DNA of 64,000 nucleotides from Halalkalibacillus sediminis (GTDB lineage Bacteria > Bacillota > Bacilli > Bacillales > Alkalibacillaceae): contig NZ_PJNH01000002.1 in NCBI RefSeq assembly GCF_002844535.1, positions 248,001 through 312,000 on the forward strand. The letters run 5' to 3'. The position numbers and the translations under genes are program-made. Under the pieces are notes generated by a model. It was not told where the DNA came from. It searched no databases and saw only the letters and a program-made list of their open reading frames with translations. Each line of letters opens with the position of its first letter. Positions within the stretch are counted from its first letter, which is position 1. Positions 25,690 through 34,517 of the stretch are shown piece by piece.

Positions 25690-25722
25690 TGACAACAGAG
25701 TTCAGAGATGGGGAGGCATATA

Positions 25723-26880
25723 ATGACACAAACAATCAAAGCTCACGGTGGCTCATTAGTTAACCGTGAAGTAAAAGGAACTAAGAGAGATAAAGCATTA
25801 AATGATGCTAAGAATCTTAAATCATTAACAATTTCAAACTGGGCAATCTCAGATTTGGAATTAATCGGTATAGGCGGGTTTAGTCCACTTGAAGGTTTTA
25901 TGGGAGAGAGAGACTACAAAAGCGTAGTCAATAACATTCGTCTTGCAGATGGTTCTGTATGGAGTGTTCCTATTACATTATCCGTAACAAATGAGCAGGC
26001 TAAAGAATATGGTCTAGGCGAAGAAATCTCACTTAAAGGTGAAGATGGGATAACATACGGTACTATGGTTGTCGAAGAAAAATATACTTATGACAAAAAA
26101 TTAGAAGCAAATAATGTGTACGGAACTACAGATGAAGCTCATCCCGGTGTGAAGAAATTGTATGAGCGTGGAGACATTTATCTAGGGGGACCTATCACAT
26201 TATTGAACCGTCCAGACCATGGGGATTTTGATGAGTTTTACATGGACCCAGAAGAAACACGAAATATGTTCAAGGATCTTGGGTGGAAAACGGTTGTAGG
26301 TTTCCAAACGCGTAATCCGGTTCACCGTGCCCATGAACATATTCAGAAAACGGCTTTAGAAGCGGTAGATGGCTTACTTCTTAACCCATTAGTGGGGGAA
26401 ACTAAATCTGATGATATCCCGGCTGACGTTCGCATGGAAAGCTATCAGGTTATTTTAGATAACTATTATGTTAAAGACCGTGTACGCTTAGTAATCTACC
26501 CTGCAGCGATGCGTTATGCCGGGCCTCGTGAAGCGATTCTACATGCGATTGTGCGCAAGAATTATGGTTGTACACACTTCATTGTTGGTCGTGACCATGC
26601 TGGTGTGGGCGATTACTATGGAACATATGATGCACAAGATCTGATTGCTCAGTTTGAAGAGGAATTAAATATGACGATTTTTAAATTTGAACATGCTTTT
26701 TACTGCACAGTTTGTGAGAACATGGCTTCAGCTAAGACATGCCCACATGATAAAGAGAATCACGTTCACCTGAGTGGTACAAAAGTTCGTGAATTACTAC
26801 GTAATGGAGAGCGTCCACCGAAAGAATTTTCTCGCCCAGAAGTGGCTGATGTTTTAATTAAAGGTATGGAACAAAACTAA
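25723..26880 (+). CDS. sat: sulfate adenylyltransferase (ATP sulfurylase)
   Basis: A 385-residue homo-oligomeric-type ATP sulfurylase. It has the N-terminal PUA-like part ([27 protein letters not shown]) and the catalytic part with [15 protein letters not shown] (the QxRNPxHxxHE signature), [12 protein letters not shown] and the [11 protein letters not shown] tail; [17 protein letters not shown] provides metal-binding cysteines. It makes adenylyl sulfate from ATP and sulfate. The ATG at 25723 follows GGGGAGG. The gene leads an operon with a transporter, APS kinase and PAP phosphatase, so the product is PAPS. No PAPS reductase or sulfite reductase is nearby. Confidence 0.96.
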   Translation: MTQTIKAHGGSLVNREVKGTKRDKALNDAKNLKSLTISNWAISDLELIGIGGFSPLEGFMGERDYKSVVNNIRLADGSVWSVPITLSVTNEQAKEYGLGEEISLKGEDGITYGTMVVEEKYTYDKKLEANNVYGTTDEAHPGVKKLYERGDIYLGGPITLLNRPDHGDFDEFYMDPEETRNMFKDLGWKTVVGFQTRNPVHRAHEHIQKTALEAVDGLLLNPLVGETKSDDIPADVRMESYQVILDNYYVKDRVRLVIYPAAMRYAGPREAILHAIVRKNYGCTHFIVGRDHAGVGDYYGTYDAQDLIAQFEEELNMTIFKFEHAFYCTVCENMASAKTCPHDKENHVHLSGTKVRELLRNGERPPKEFSRPEVADVLIKGMEQN

Positions 26881-26893
26881 AGGGGATTCTCCC

Positions 26894-28678
26894 ATGACTT
26901 TCGAGATGGTATTCGTATCAATCATCATACTAACCATGTTAGTCGGGCTGCTGTTAGAGGTTGCCCGACCTGACATGGTTGTTTTTTCAGCATTGACATT
27001 ATTTTTGCTAACTGGAATTTTAACACCTGAGCAAGCCCTTAAAGGTTTTTCTAATGAAGGGATGCTGACGATCGCACTATTGTTCATAGTTGCTGGAGCA
27101 GTTCAAAAGAGTGGAATGGTGGACCGGTTGATGAAGAATTGGCTGGTGAATACAAAGTCAATTAAGGGCATGACTGGTAGGTTTTTTGCGCCGGTTTCAA
27201 TGTTTTCAGCATTTTTGAATAACACACCGATTGTTGTGACATTCACTCCGATTATTAGAGATTGGTGCGAGGAAAAGGGAATAGCTCCTTCAAAGTTTCT
27301 CATTCCTTTATCTTATGTGACTATACTAGGTGGAACGATCACTTTAATGGGGACCTCAACGAACTTGGTCGTCCATGGCATGTTAAAAGACTATGGATTT
27401 GAAGGTTTTGCATTTTTTCAGTTAGCTATAGTAGGAGTCCCGATTACACTTGTGGGTTTAGTCTACTTATCTACAATTGGCTATAAGTTGTTGCCATCGT
27501 ATAAAGGTTTTCATGAAAGAGTGAAAGAGGATTCTAGAAAATATATAGCAGAGCTAACTGTGGAAGATGATTTTCCCTACCTGAATCAATCTGTAAAAAA
27601 AGCGGGATTAAGAGATTTAAAAGGCTTGTACTTAATTGAAATTATGCGATCAAACGAAATTGTTTCTCCTGTCAGATCAACAACAATCATTCAATCTGGA
27701 GATCGATTAATTTTCACCGGTCTAATTTCAACAATTGCAGACCTAGAAAAAATCAGAGGTCTTCATTTAGAAACTGGCTCACATTTGAAATTAGAAGATT
27801 TGAAGAATGGTAATGGGGAAACGCAATTGGTTGAAGCAGTGGTCTCCCATCAATCATCCTTACTAAGTAAAACGATTAAAGAATCCAAGTTTCGATCAAA
27901 GTTTGATGCAGGGGTTATAGCTGTGCATCGAAATAATGAGCGAATCAAAAGTAAGATCGGTGATATTCGGTTAAGACCTGGCGACACACTTTTACTGTTA
28001 ACAGGGGCGGATTTTGTAGCTAAAAACCAACAATCAAATGATTTTTATGTGATATCTTCTCTTGATACTCCCAAAGAGTTGAATGAAGACCCCCTTAAAG
28101 GTTGGCTTGCAATAGGCGTCCTCATTAGTATGATTTTGTTAGTGACGCTTGGTTTCTTGAGCATGTTCAAAGCGATGGTCTTAGCAGTTTTGATTCTTTT
28201 AGTTGGTAAGATTATAAGTCCTGAAGAAGCGAAGGGCTACATCCAATTTCACGTCTTATTACTGATTGCAAGTGCAATAGGTGTTGGAGCTGCAATAACT
28301 AGTACTGGATTAGCAGACTTCGTAGCTGAGAATGTTTTATCTTTTGTCCAACCACTAGGGATATTAGCTGTTATTCTTGTCGTATATTTCTTGACGAATA
28401 TCTTTACTGAAATGATTACAAACGTTGCAGCTGCAGTTTTAATGCTGCCAATAGGATTAGAAATGGCTAATCAGTTAAATGTGGACCCTATGGGTTTTGC
28501 TGTTACTATAGCCATCGCTGCTTCAGCTAGTTTCATCACTCCCATTGGCTATCAAACCAACCTAATAGTGTATGGTCCGGGAGAATATAAATTCTTAGAT
28601 TACTTTAAAGTGGGGTTCCCTTTAAGTATAATAGTAATGGTAGTAACTACATTAATAATTTACCAAGTATGGTTTTAG
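26894..28678 (+). CDS. SLC13/DASS-family transporter with TrkA-C domains, likely sulfate importer
   Basis: A 594-residue membrane protein. An N-terminal block of membrane segments contains the SNT-type signature ([18 protein letters not shown] and [14 protein letters not shown]). Two soluble RCK_C/TrkA-C domains follow at about residues 212-290 and 305-375. A second membrane block carries [18 protein letters not shown] and [20 protein letters not shown]. This architecture is used for sodium-coupled sulfate or dicarboxylate uptake. Position 13 bases after sat and 10 before cysC makes sulfate the obvious cargo. Confidence 0.85.
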   Translation: MTFEMVFVSIIILTMLVGLLLEVARPDMVVFSALTLFLLTGILTPEQALKGFSNEGMLTIALLFIVAGAVQKSGMVDRLMKNWLVNTKSIKGMTGRFFAPVSMFSAFLNNTPIVVTFTPIIRDWCEEKGIAPSKFLIPLSYVTILGGTITLMGTSTNLVVHGMLKDYGFEGFAFFQLAIVGVPITLVGLVYLSTIGYKLLPSYKGFHERVKEDSRKYIAELTVEDDFPYLNQSVKKAGLRDLKGLYLIEIMRSNEIVSPVRSTTIIQSGDRLIFTGLISTIADLEKIRGLHLETGSHLKLEDLKNGNGETQLVEAVVSHQSSLLSKTIKESKFRSKFDAGVIAVHRNNERIKSKIGDIRLRPGDTLLLLTGADFVAKNQQSNDFYVISSLDTPKELNEDPLKGWLAIGVLISMILLVTLGFLSMFKAMVLAVLILLVGKIISPEEAKGYIQFHVLLLIASAIGVGAAITSTGLADFVAENVLSFVQPLGILAVILVVYFLTNIFTEMITNVAAAVLMLPIGLEMANQLNVDPMGFAVTIAIAASASFITPIGYQTNLIVYGPGEYKFLDYFKVGFPLSIIVMVVTTLIIYQVWF

Positions 28679-28688
28679 GAGGATTAAA

Positions 28689-29294
28689 ATGAGTAAAGCA
28701 TCAAATATAGTGTGGCACGAATCAAACGTAACAAAGGAAGAAAGACAGAAAATGAAAGGTCATAGTAGTGCAGTGATTTGGTTTACAGGGCTCTCTGGGG
28801 CTGGGAAATCCACTGTATCAGTTGATTTAGAAAAAGAGCTTCATAAATTAGGGGTACATACATACCGTTTGGACGGAGATAATGTACGTCACGGATTGAA
28901 CAATAACTTAGGGTTCAGTGCAGAAGACCGTGCGGAAAACATCCGTCGAGTAGGTGAAGTATCAAAACTCATGGCTGATGCCGGCCTGGTAACTCTATCT
29001 GCATTTATTTCTCCATATCGAGAAGACCGTGATAATGTTCGAAAAATGATGAACGAACAAGAATTTGTTGAAGTATACGTAAAGTGTGATTTAGGTGTCT
29101 GTGAGGACCGTGACCCTAAAGGCCTCTATAAGAAAGCACGTGCTGGTGAAATTAAAGGGTTTACAGGGATCGATGACCCATACGAAGAACCGAATAAACC
29201 CGAAATAACTGTTGAAACAGACAAGCATTCCGTAGAAGAATGTGTGAAACAAATTGTCGATTATTTAAAACAAAACGGATATTTGGGAGAATAA
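28689..29294 (+). CDS. cysC: adenylyl-sulfate kinase
   Basis: A 201-residue kinase with P-loop [48 protein letters not shown] and [13 protein letters not shown], all signature regions of APS kinase. It phosphorylates APS at the 3' position to give PAPS, the sulfate donor of sulfotransferases. AGGAGG precedes the ATG. It sits between the transporter and cysQ with spacings of 10 and 2 bases, so all four genes form one transcription unit. Confidence 0.97.
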   Translation: MSKASNIVWHESNVTKEERQKMKGHSSAVIWFTGLSGAGKSTVSVDLEKELHKLGVHTYRLDGDNVRHGLNNNLGFSAEDRAENIRRVGEVSKLMADAGLVTLSAFISPYREDRDNVRKMMNEQEFVEVYVKCDLGVCEDRDPKGLYKKARAGEIKGFTGIDDPYEEPNKPEITVETDKHSVEECVKQIVDYLKQNGYLGE

Positions 29295-29296
29295 CC

Positions 29297-30100
29297 ATGA
29301 AAGACAGTATTCAGTTAGAGAAATTATTCCATGTTGTTTTAAAAGCAGGGCAAGAGATCATGGGGATCTATCAAAAAGATTTCAATGTGGAGTACAAAGA
29401 AGATGACTCTCCATTGACAGAAGCTGATCAAAAAGCTCATCAAGTGATTGAATCAGAGTTGAAACAACATTACCCAAGTATACCTATATTGAGCGAGGAA
29501 GGGGCCAGTGTCCCTTTTAGTGAAAGAAAAGAATGGAGTCAATTCTGGTTAGTCGATCCTTTGGATGGAACGAAAGAATTCATTAAAAAGAATGGTGAAT
29601 TCACTGTAAATATTGCCCTGATTGAAGAAGGTTACCCTTCAATTGGATTTATCTATGCTCCCGCATTAGATACTGCATATTTTGGGGTGGTTGGCCGAGC
29701 TTCATTTAAACTCGAACAAGCATCTAAACATAACGTTCTTTCAGAGTTAGATTTAATTGAAAAAAGTACAAAACTACCGTCCGTTCAAAACAAAGATGAA
29801 GTCTTTGTTGTTGCTAGCCGATCACATATGTCTAAAGAAACAGAGGACTTCGTTAATCAATTAAAGGAAGAGCACCCATCAGTTAATACGATTTCATCAG
29901 GTAGTTCACTTAAATTCTGTTTAGTTGCTGAAGGGAAAGCGGATTTTTACCCAAGATACGCTCCTACGATGGAATGGGATACAGGTGCTGGCCAAGCAAT
30001 AGCAGAAGCAGCTGGAAAAGAAGTTGTTCGCTATGAAGACGGAGAACGTTTTTATTACAATAGAGAAAACCTGACAAATGGTTGGTTTTTAGTGAAGTAA
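29297..30100 (+). CDS. cysQ: 3'(2'),5'-bisphosphate nucleotidase (PAP phosphatase)
   Basis: A 267-residue magnesium phosphatase of the inositol monophosphatase superfamily: LSEEGA, VDPLDGTKEFIKKNGEFT and WDTGAGQAIAEAAGKEV are the metal and substrate motifs. It hydrolyses PAP, the inhibitory by-product of sulfotransferases (or PAPS reductase), to AMP. The ATG at 29297, two bases after the cysC stop and behind GGGAGA, is preferred over the overlapping longer frame from 29240. Its presence with cysC fits a cell with heavy PAPS use. Confidence 0.95.
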   Translation: MKDSIQLEKLFHVVLKAGQEIMGIYQKDFNVEYKEDDSPLTEADQKAHQVIESELKQHYPSIPILSEEGASVPFSERKEWSQFWLVDPLDGTKEFIKKNGEFTVNIALIEEGYPSIGFIYAPALDTAYFGVVGRASFKLEQASKHNVLSELDLIEKSTKLPSVQNKDEVFVVASRSHMSKETEDFVNQLKEEHPSVNTISSGSSLKFCLVAEGKADFYPRYAPTMEWDTGAGQAIAEAAGKEVVRYEDGERFYYNRENLTNGWFLVK

Positions 30101-30161
30101 GAGCTAGAATCTAATGAAATTAACAAAAAGTGGCAGAATCATTTTATGCCATTTGGTACTG

Positions 30162-30206
30162 CACCGCAAGAGTTAGAGTAAAAAATCTAACTCTTGCGGT
30201 GTTTTT
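30162..30206 (+). terminator. perfect 16-bp hairpin with T-run at the IS left end
   Basis: CACCGCAAGAGTTAGA at 30162-30177 pairs perfectly with TCTAACTCTTGCGGTG at 30186-30201, followed by TTTTT. It overlaps the IS left terminal repeat. It would stop transcription entering from the sat operon. Confidence 0.85.
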
Positions 30207-30208
30207 AT

Positions 30209-31564
30209 ATGGCCAAATATAGTAAAGAATTTAAATTGAAAATTGTAAAAGAATACCTGAAGGTCCCTTGGCTTCCCCATTGTTGGCTAAAAGATATGGG
30301 GTTCCCAATTACGAACAAATAAGAAGATGGGTGAATGCCTGTAAGGGCTTTGGTAAAGAAGGGTTAAAGAGAAAGCGTTTGAATCAGTTTCCCCTGTTCA
30401 ATTTAAGTTATGTATTAAACTTTATGAAACAAACGGGCGCTTCTTACCGAGACACCGCAATAGAGTTTAAGTTGAATAATCCATCTCTAATTGCGACATG
30501 GAACATCACTTTTCACCAAGAAGGGATTGAAGTGCTCAAAGAAAAACCGAAAGGACGGCCCCAAATGTCTGGAAAAAGAAAATCAAAACCATCTAACCAA
30601 GAAAAAAGATGGCCCTTGTGGAACTATTAGCCCATGAAGATGAGCTACTTCGCTTAGAAAATGCTTACTTAAAAAAGTTAAAAGCTTTTCAGGAGAACCC
30701 GGATGCCTTCCTCGAAAAGCACAAGTAGTGCTGGAGTTCTAACTCAAAGAAGAGGGATTCAAATTAAAAAATGTTCTATTGATTGTAGGCATACCAGAAG
30801 CCACTTATCACTACCACATTCATCAATTGCGAAAGGATGAAGATTCTGATGCCTGATGGTGAATTAATAGAAACAACTCATGAGTTGTTTAAGAAACACG
30901 AAGGAAAATTCGGCTATCGTCGTATCCATTTAGAATTACAAAAAAGGGTAATCAAGTGAATCATAAAAAGGTTCAACTTACCATGAGGGAACAAGGTCTG
31001 AAATGCACGCAGATCCCGTTACAAATCGTATAAAGGGACTATCGAAAAGGTCGAGAAGAATCGTTTGAATCGTCGATTCAATACATCTATCCGATTACAA
31101 AAGCTGGTCACAGACCTAACGGAATTCAAGTGCGTAGGAAAAGAAAAGTTTATTTAAATACGATGTTAGACTTATATAAGGGCGAGATCATATCTTATGG
31201 TATTTCGAATAAACCAACATTAGATATGGTCCTCCAACCACTTGATCAAGTGGTTGACATAATCAAACATGAAGCCGAGTATCGAACAACCAGCCATTCG
31301 GACCAAGGGTGGCATTAACAACATCATAAATGTGTGAAAACCTTAAAAAAGAACAGAATCTTTCAAAGTATGTCTAGGAAAGCAACCTGTCTAGATAATG
31401 CAGTGATAGAGAACTTTTTTGGCATTATGAAGCAAGAAATGTATTACGGGGAACCCTTAGTATCTTACACTGAATTAAAGAAGCAAATAGAGAGGTACAT
31501 AGATTATTACAATCACTAACGCATAAAAGAAAAATTGGCTGGTTTAAGTCCAGTGCAATATTGA
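30209..31564 (+). pseudogene. IS3-family transposase orfA/orfB, multiply frameshifted
   Basis: OrfA begins MAKYSKEFKLKIVKEYLK at 30209, is shifted near 30262, then resumes as PLLAKRYGVPNYEQIRRWVN (helix-turn-helix). OrfB pieces include HYHIHQLRKDEDSD, KKHEGKFGYRRIHLELQK, YLNTMLDLYKGEIISYGIS, TSHSDQGWH and CLDNAVIENFFGIMK, covering the second aspartate and the glutamate of the DDE triad. At least five disruptions make it non-functional. Confidence 0.85.
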
Positions 31565-31620
31565 ACTCAAACCAGCCAAACAATTGCATAAATCAAAACT
31601 CTGACTTTTGGGGGTCACTA

Positions 31621-31924
31621 CCCTTTTGCATTTTTTAACAATACTCATTTTTGTTTTATGTGACAACTAGTTAATCGAATGATTCATTTGTTGAAAAACG
31701 CTAAGGAAGTCGAACGACTCGGAGATGATATTAAAAAGTGTGAAGAAGCCCATCGGTTGGCTTCTTCACCTAAAGAACAATTAAGGGATTAGAACCGATC
31801 CAACAAATTTACTTTAAATCCTGAATGTTAAACACTTTGCGACTTATCAGCTTCTATATTCGTTTGATATTAACCTAGGTGAGTATTTGGCTCATTCCTA
31901 ATCTTGACTCAAAACGAATTTACT
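31621..31924. other. intergenic remnant between IS and ywqE
   Basis: About 300 bases without a convincing gene. A 37-codon forward frame at 31679-31792 has no ribosome site and overlaps the terminator of the reverse ywq operon; it may be the tail of a lost gene. I recognise no family in it. Confidence 0.5.
31733..31769 (-). terminator. terminator of the first ywqC-D-E operon
   Basis: GTGAAGAAGCC at 31740-31750 pairs perfectly with GGCTTCTTCAC at 31759-31769. On the reverse strand the stem is followed, after two bases, by five T (31733-31737). It lies about 155 bases after the ywqE stop. Confidence 0.7.
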
Positions 31925-32698
31925 CTAAAATAACCCTAAAAACTTTTTTTTGGTTTTTATTACTTCAGGTGGATCACCGATCACCATCTCACTGTTCATC
32001 AAAATCTCAGCGTTCTCTTTCAGCATGATAGAAAGGTAAGCACCATACTCTTTTTCAATATAATCATAAGCTTCCTGCATAAAAAAGCCTCTTGAGGTAA
32101 TGTTATGGGCGTCTGAAGCTAAGAAGTGAACTAGGTTTGCTTCTAGTAACTGATGACTGACTTCTTGTACTTTTTTTCCAAATTTTCCTAACAGGCTTCC
32201 TGCAGTCAATTGTGCTAAGCAGCCGTTATTAACAAGATCAAAAAGCTTGTTGGGTTCTTCCATTATTTCTTTGTTCCGCTCAGGATGCACGATTATCGGA
32301 GTGTATCCGTTCCTTCTCAAATCAAATAGTAATTTATTGGAAAAACGTGGAATATGACTGTGAGAGAACTCTATCAACAGATACCCTCCACCATTTCCCA
32401 GTGTCATAGAGTCTCCATCATGCATCAACTCTAATAGGTCACCGTTAATTCTTAATTCTTGTCCTGCTATGACGGTGAGTGGGATATGGTTGTGTTTTAG
32501 ATGTGCGTTAAGCTTCTCAACTTCATTCAAGACAAATTCTTTGTCATTTTCATAATGACCGTTCAAATGGTGAGGTGTAGCATAAATGTGGGTGATTCCT
32601 TCTTCTACAGCTTTTTCAGCCATCATTAAGCTATCTTCAATTGAACGGGCGCCGTCATCGACGTTGGGTAGAATGTGACTATGTATATCAATCACCAT
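31925..32698 (-). CDS. ywqE: PHP-type protein-tyrosine phosphatase (YwqE/CpsB family)
   Basis: A 257-residue metal-dependent phosphatase. The PHP-fold motifs are DIHSHILPNVDDGA, ATPHHLNGHY, AGQELRINGDL, VHPERNKEI and FLASDAHNITSRGF. It removes phosphate from the tyrosine cluster of the partner BY-kinase YwqD and thus sets polysaccharide chain length and export. It is the last gene of a reverse operon with ywqC and ywqD, behind a hairpin at 32721-32750. A paralogue is encoded at 58164-58931. Confidence 0.93.
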   Translation of the reverse strand: MVIDIHSHILPNVDDGARSIEDSLMMAEKAVEEGITHIYATPHHLNGHYENDKEFVLNEVEKLNAHLKHNHIPLTVIAGQELRINGDLLELMHDGDSMTLGNGGGYLLIEFSHSHIPRFSNKLLFDLRRNGYTPIIVHPERNKEIMEEPNKLFDLVNNGCLAQLTAGSLLGKFGKKVQEVSHQLLEANLVHFLASDAHNITSRGFFMQEAYDYIEKEYGAYLSIMLKENAEILMNSEMVIGDPPEVIKTKKKFLGLF

Positions 32699-32720
32699 GA
32701 TTCCTCCTTACATAAATAAA

Positions 32721-32750
32721 CATCTCATGATGGTAGTATATCATGAGATG
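32721..32750. terminator. intra-operon hairpin between ywqD and ywqE
   Basis: CATCTCATGAT at 32721-32731 pairs with ATCATGAGATG at 32740-32750. On the reverse strand it is followed by TTTATTTATG, a weak T-tail, and on the forward strand by TTTTAATTTTT. Lying between ywqD and ywqE it could reduce read-through into the phosphatase gene. The second ywq module has only 15 bases at this junction and lacks it. Confidence 0.6.
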
Positions 32751-32766
32751 TTTTAATTTTTATCAA

Positions 32767-33456
32767 TTAATTTCCGTAATAATATTCTTTGCCTTCCATG
32801 TCTTTGTCATTCAAGACAACACCTAATATATTAGCGTTCGCTTGTTCAAGTAATTCTTTCGATTTTATAGCAGATTCGTTTTCGGTTTGTTTACTTCTAA
32901 CAACCAGCAAAGCACCATCCACATAATTTGATAGTACCTGGGAATCTGTCACTGCAAGTACTGGGGGTGTATCGAAAATGATTAAATCATATTTGCTTTT
33001 CGCATCCTCTAACAACCTCTTCATTTGTTTAGAACCTAGCAACTCGGATGGGTTAGGTGGAATTGGACCACATGAAAGTACATCGAGACCAGGTATTTTA
33101 ACGTCTTGCACTAATTTTTCAAGCGGATGTTCACCAATCAAGTAATTACTTAGCCCGAAGGTATTATTCATCTTGAATGTGTAATGAACAGTCGGTTTTC
33201 TTAAATCAGCATCTACCAACAAGACGCTTTTTCCTTGTTGAGCGAATACTACCGCTAAATTCGCGGTGGTCAAACTCTTTCCTTCACCTGGACCAGAAGA
33301 GGTTACCAACATTGAACGCAAGTCTTTGTCCACTGATGAAAATTGTAAATTCGTACGGATCGTACGGTATTGTTCAGAAGTCGGTGACTTAGGCTGATCT
33401 CTTGTAATTAATGAACGATGCTGATTGGTGCGATTAATGGTAGATTTACGAGCCAT
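32767..33456 (-). CDS. ywqD: bacterial tyrosine kinase, cytosolic ATPase part (YwqD/CpsD family)
   Basis: A 229-residue BY-kinase: substrate-like start RDQPKSPTSEQYRTIRTNLQ, Walker A SGPGEGKSLTTANLA, Walker A' LLVDADLRKPTVH, Walker B DLIIFDTPP, and a C-terminal tyrosine cluster EYYYGN. It phosphorylates itself and other proteins when activated by YwqC. The start at 33456 follows AGAGAGG and lies inside the end of ywqC (11-base overlap); the longer frame from 33528 is unlikely and the paralogue has the same 229 residues. It controls synthesis of the adjacent exopolysaccharide. Confidence 0.94.
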   Translation of the reverse strand: MARKSTINRTNQHRSLITRDQPKSPTSEQYRTIRTNLQFSSVDKDLRSMLVTSSGPGEGKSLTTANLAVVFAQQGKSVLLVDADLRKPTVHYTFKMNNTFGLSNYLIGEHPLEKLVQDVKIPGLDVLSCGPIPPNPSELLGSKQMKRLLEDAKSKYDLIIFDTPPVLAVTDSQVLSNYVDGALLVVRSKQTENESAIKSKELLEQANANILGVVLNDKDMEGKEYYYGN

Positions 33457-34189
33457 ATTGTACACCTCTCTTCGATTTAATTGTTTCCTTTTTCGGTGTA
33501 GTAGTCGAAGGCATGTCGATTGTTGCAACTACCCCCATAACGGGTAACCCTAATTGTTTATCTATGTCTTGCTCAGTTTTAATGGTTTTATCGAGAAATT
33601 CTAGCAAGAATGCTATACCAACACCGATCATCAAGCCTAGAAATAATGCAATGGCAACATTAAGCATCAAGTTCGGACTGACTGGAGATGGACTAGGTCC
33701 AACAGAAGCCGGTGATAAAATACTAACGTTATCAATGCTCATCAAGTTAGGGATTGTTTTTTCGAATACATCAAATGTTGTATTCGCAATGTTTGCTGCA
33801 TGATTTGGATTCGCATCAGTAACTACTACATTTACTACTTGTGAATTTTGTGCGTTAGATACTTCTATTTGATTAGACAATTGGCCACTAGATTGATCTA
33901 ATGAAAGTTCCTGAATAACTTGTTTCAAAATTGCAGGGCTTTTAATAATGACATTATATGTATTGATCATTTCTACATTCGTTCGAATACTATTGACATT
34001 ATAATCAAACTCTTGAGCATCGTCTTGTTGGTTTACGATGAATTGCGTCGAAGCCTCGTACTTAGGTGTAATAAAAAAACTTGTAATAATGATACTTAAT
34101 AAAACGACTGTGATGGTTATAACCGATATTATTTTCAACCGTTTTTTAAGCACTGCAAATATCTCCCGCAGCGAAATGGTATCCTCCAT
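33446..34189 (-). CDS. ywqC: polysaccharide co-polymerase / kinase activator (YwqC/CpsC, Wzz domain)
   Basis: A 247-residue membrane protein with helices at about 19-40 (VITITVVLLSIIITSFFI) and 175-197 (NVAIALFLGLMIGVGIAFLL) around an outer Wzz domain. The C-terminal cytosolic tail after the second helix activates the BY-kinase. It regulates chain length in Wzx/Wzy systems. The operon is divergent from the epsC-like gene, and an extended -10 promoter lies at 34229-34237. Confidence 0.92.
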   Translation of the reverse strand: MEDTISLREIFAVLKKRLKIISVITITVVLLSIIITSFFITPKYEASTQFIVNQQDDAQEFDYNVNSIRTNVEMINTYNVIIKSPAILKQVIQELSLDQSSGQLSNQIEVSNAQNSQVVNVVVTDANPNHAANIANTTFDVFEKTIPNLMSIDNVSILSPASVGPSPSPVSPNLMLNVAIALFLGLMIGVGIAFLLEFLDKTIKTEQDIDKQLGLPVMGVVATIDMPSTTTPKKETIKSKRGVQYGS

Positions 34190-34228
34190 TTAATTCCCTC
34201 CAATTAAATTATATAAAAATATAGAAAC

Positions 34229-34237
34229 ATTATATCA
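34229..34237 (-). promoter_or_regulatory. extended -10 promoter of ywqC-D-E (first copy)
   Basis: On the reverse strand the sequence reads TGATATAAT, a perfect extended -10, about 40 bases before the ywqC start. The -35 region is weak. Confidence 0.55.
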
Positions 34238-34388
34238 CAAGAAAAAATAGAATAAATAGGTAGTTCGACAAATTCCCCCCCTACAAAATCTTGTCTGAAT
34301 ATGGTAACATATGTACAAATACTAAAAAATATCCTTAACAAGTCTAACATAAACACTTTTGTACTTCAGCAAAGTTTGTAAAGTTTTG

Positions 34389-34417
34389 TTGGAAGTGTAC
34401 AGATATGCCTTTATAAT
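34389..34417 (+). promoter_or_regulatory. promoter of the exopolysaccharide locus
   Basis: TTGGAA at 34389-34394 and TATAAT at 34412-34417 are spaced by 17 bases. The start point would be near 34424, giving a leader of roughly 95 bases that contains the terminator at 34457-34487. Confidence 0.6.
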
Positions 34418-34456
34418 GTATGCAAATAAAAACATTCCAAGAAGACACCGTAGACA

Positions 34457-34487
34457 AAAAAAGAGGTGGATATATAGCCTCTTTTTT
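34457..34487 (+). terminator. leader terminator (attenuator candidate) before the epsC-like gene
   Basis: AAAAAAGAGG at 34457-34466 pairs with CCTCTTTTTT at 34478-34487; outer bases AAGAAGACA (34439-34447) can also pair with TGTTTTCTT. It lies between the promoter and the start of the first exopolysaccharide gene, so most transcripts may stop here unless an antitermination mechanism acts. Confidence 0.65.
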
Positions 34488-34517
34488 GTTTTCTTCAATA
34501 GAAAGGAGTGAAAAATC

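Larger units (their letters stand above)
30157..31620 (+). mobile_element. decayed IS3-family (IS150-like) insertion sequence
   Basis: The element is 1464 bp, a usual IS3 size. The left end TACTGCACCGCAAGAGTTAG (30157 onward) and the right end, read in reverse from 31620 as TAGTGACCCCCAAAAGTCAG, match at about 18 of 23 positions. The orfA and orfB reading frames between them are broken by several frameshifts and stops. No target-site duplication is evident. It sits a little over 50 bases after the cysQ stop. Confidence 0.8.

Noticed and set aside
25723-30100. Reading the sat-cysC-cysQ operon as ordinary cysteine biosynthesis
   Set aside because: Possible but not preferred: no PAPS reductase or sulfite reductase is adjacent, while three sulfotransferases lie in the window. 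Genome-wide gene content would decide.
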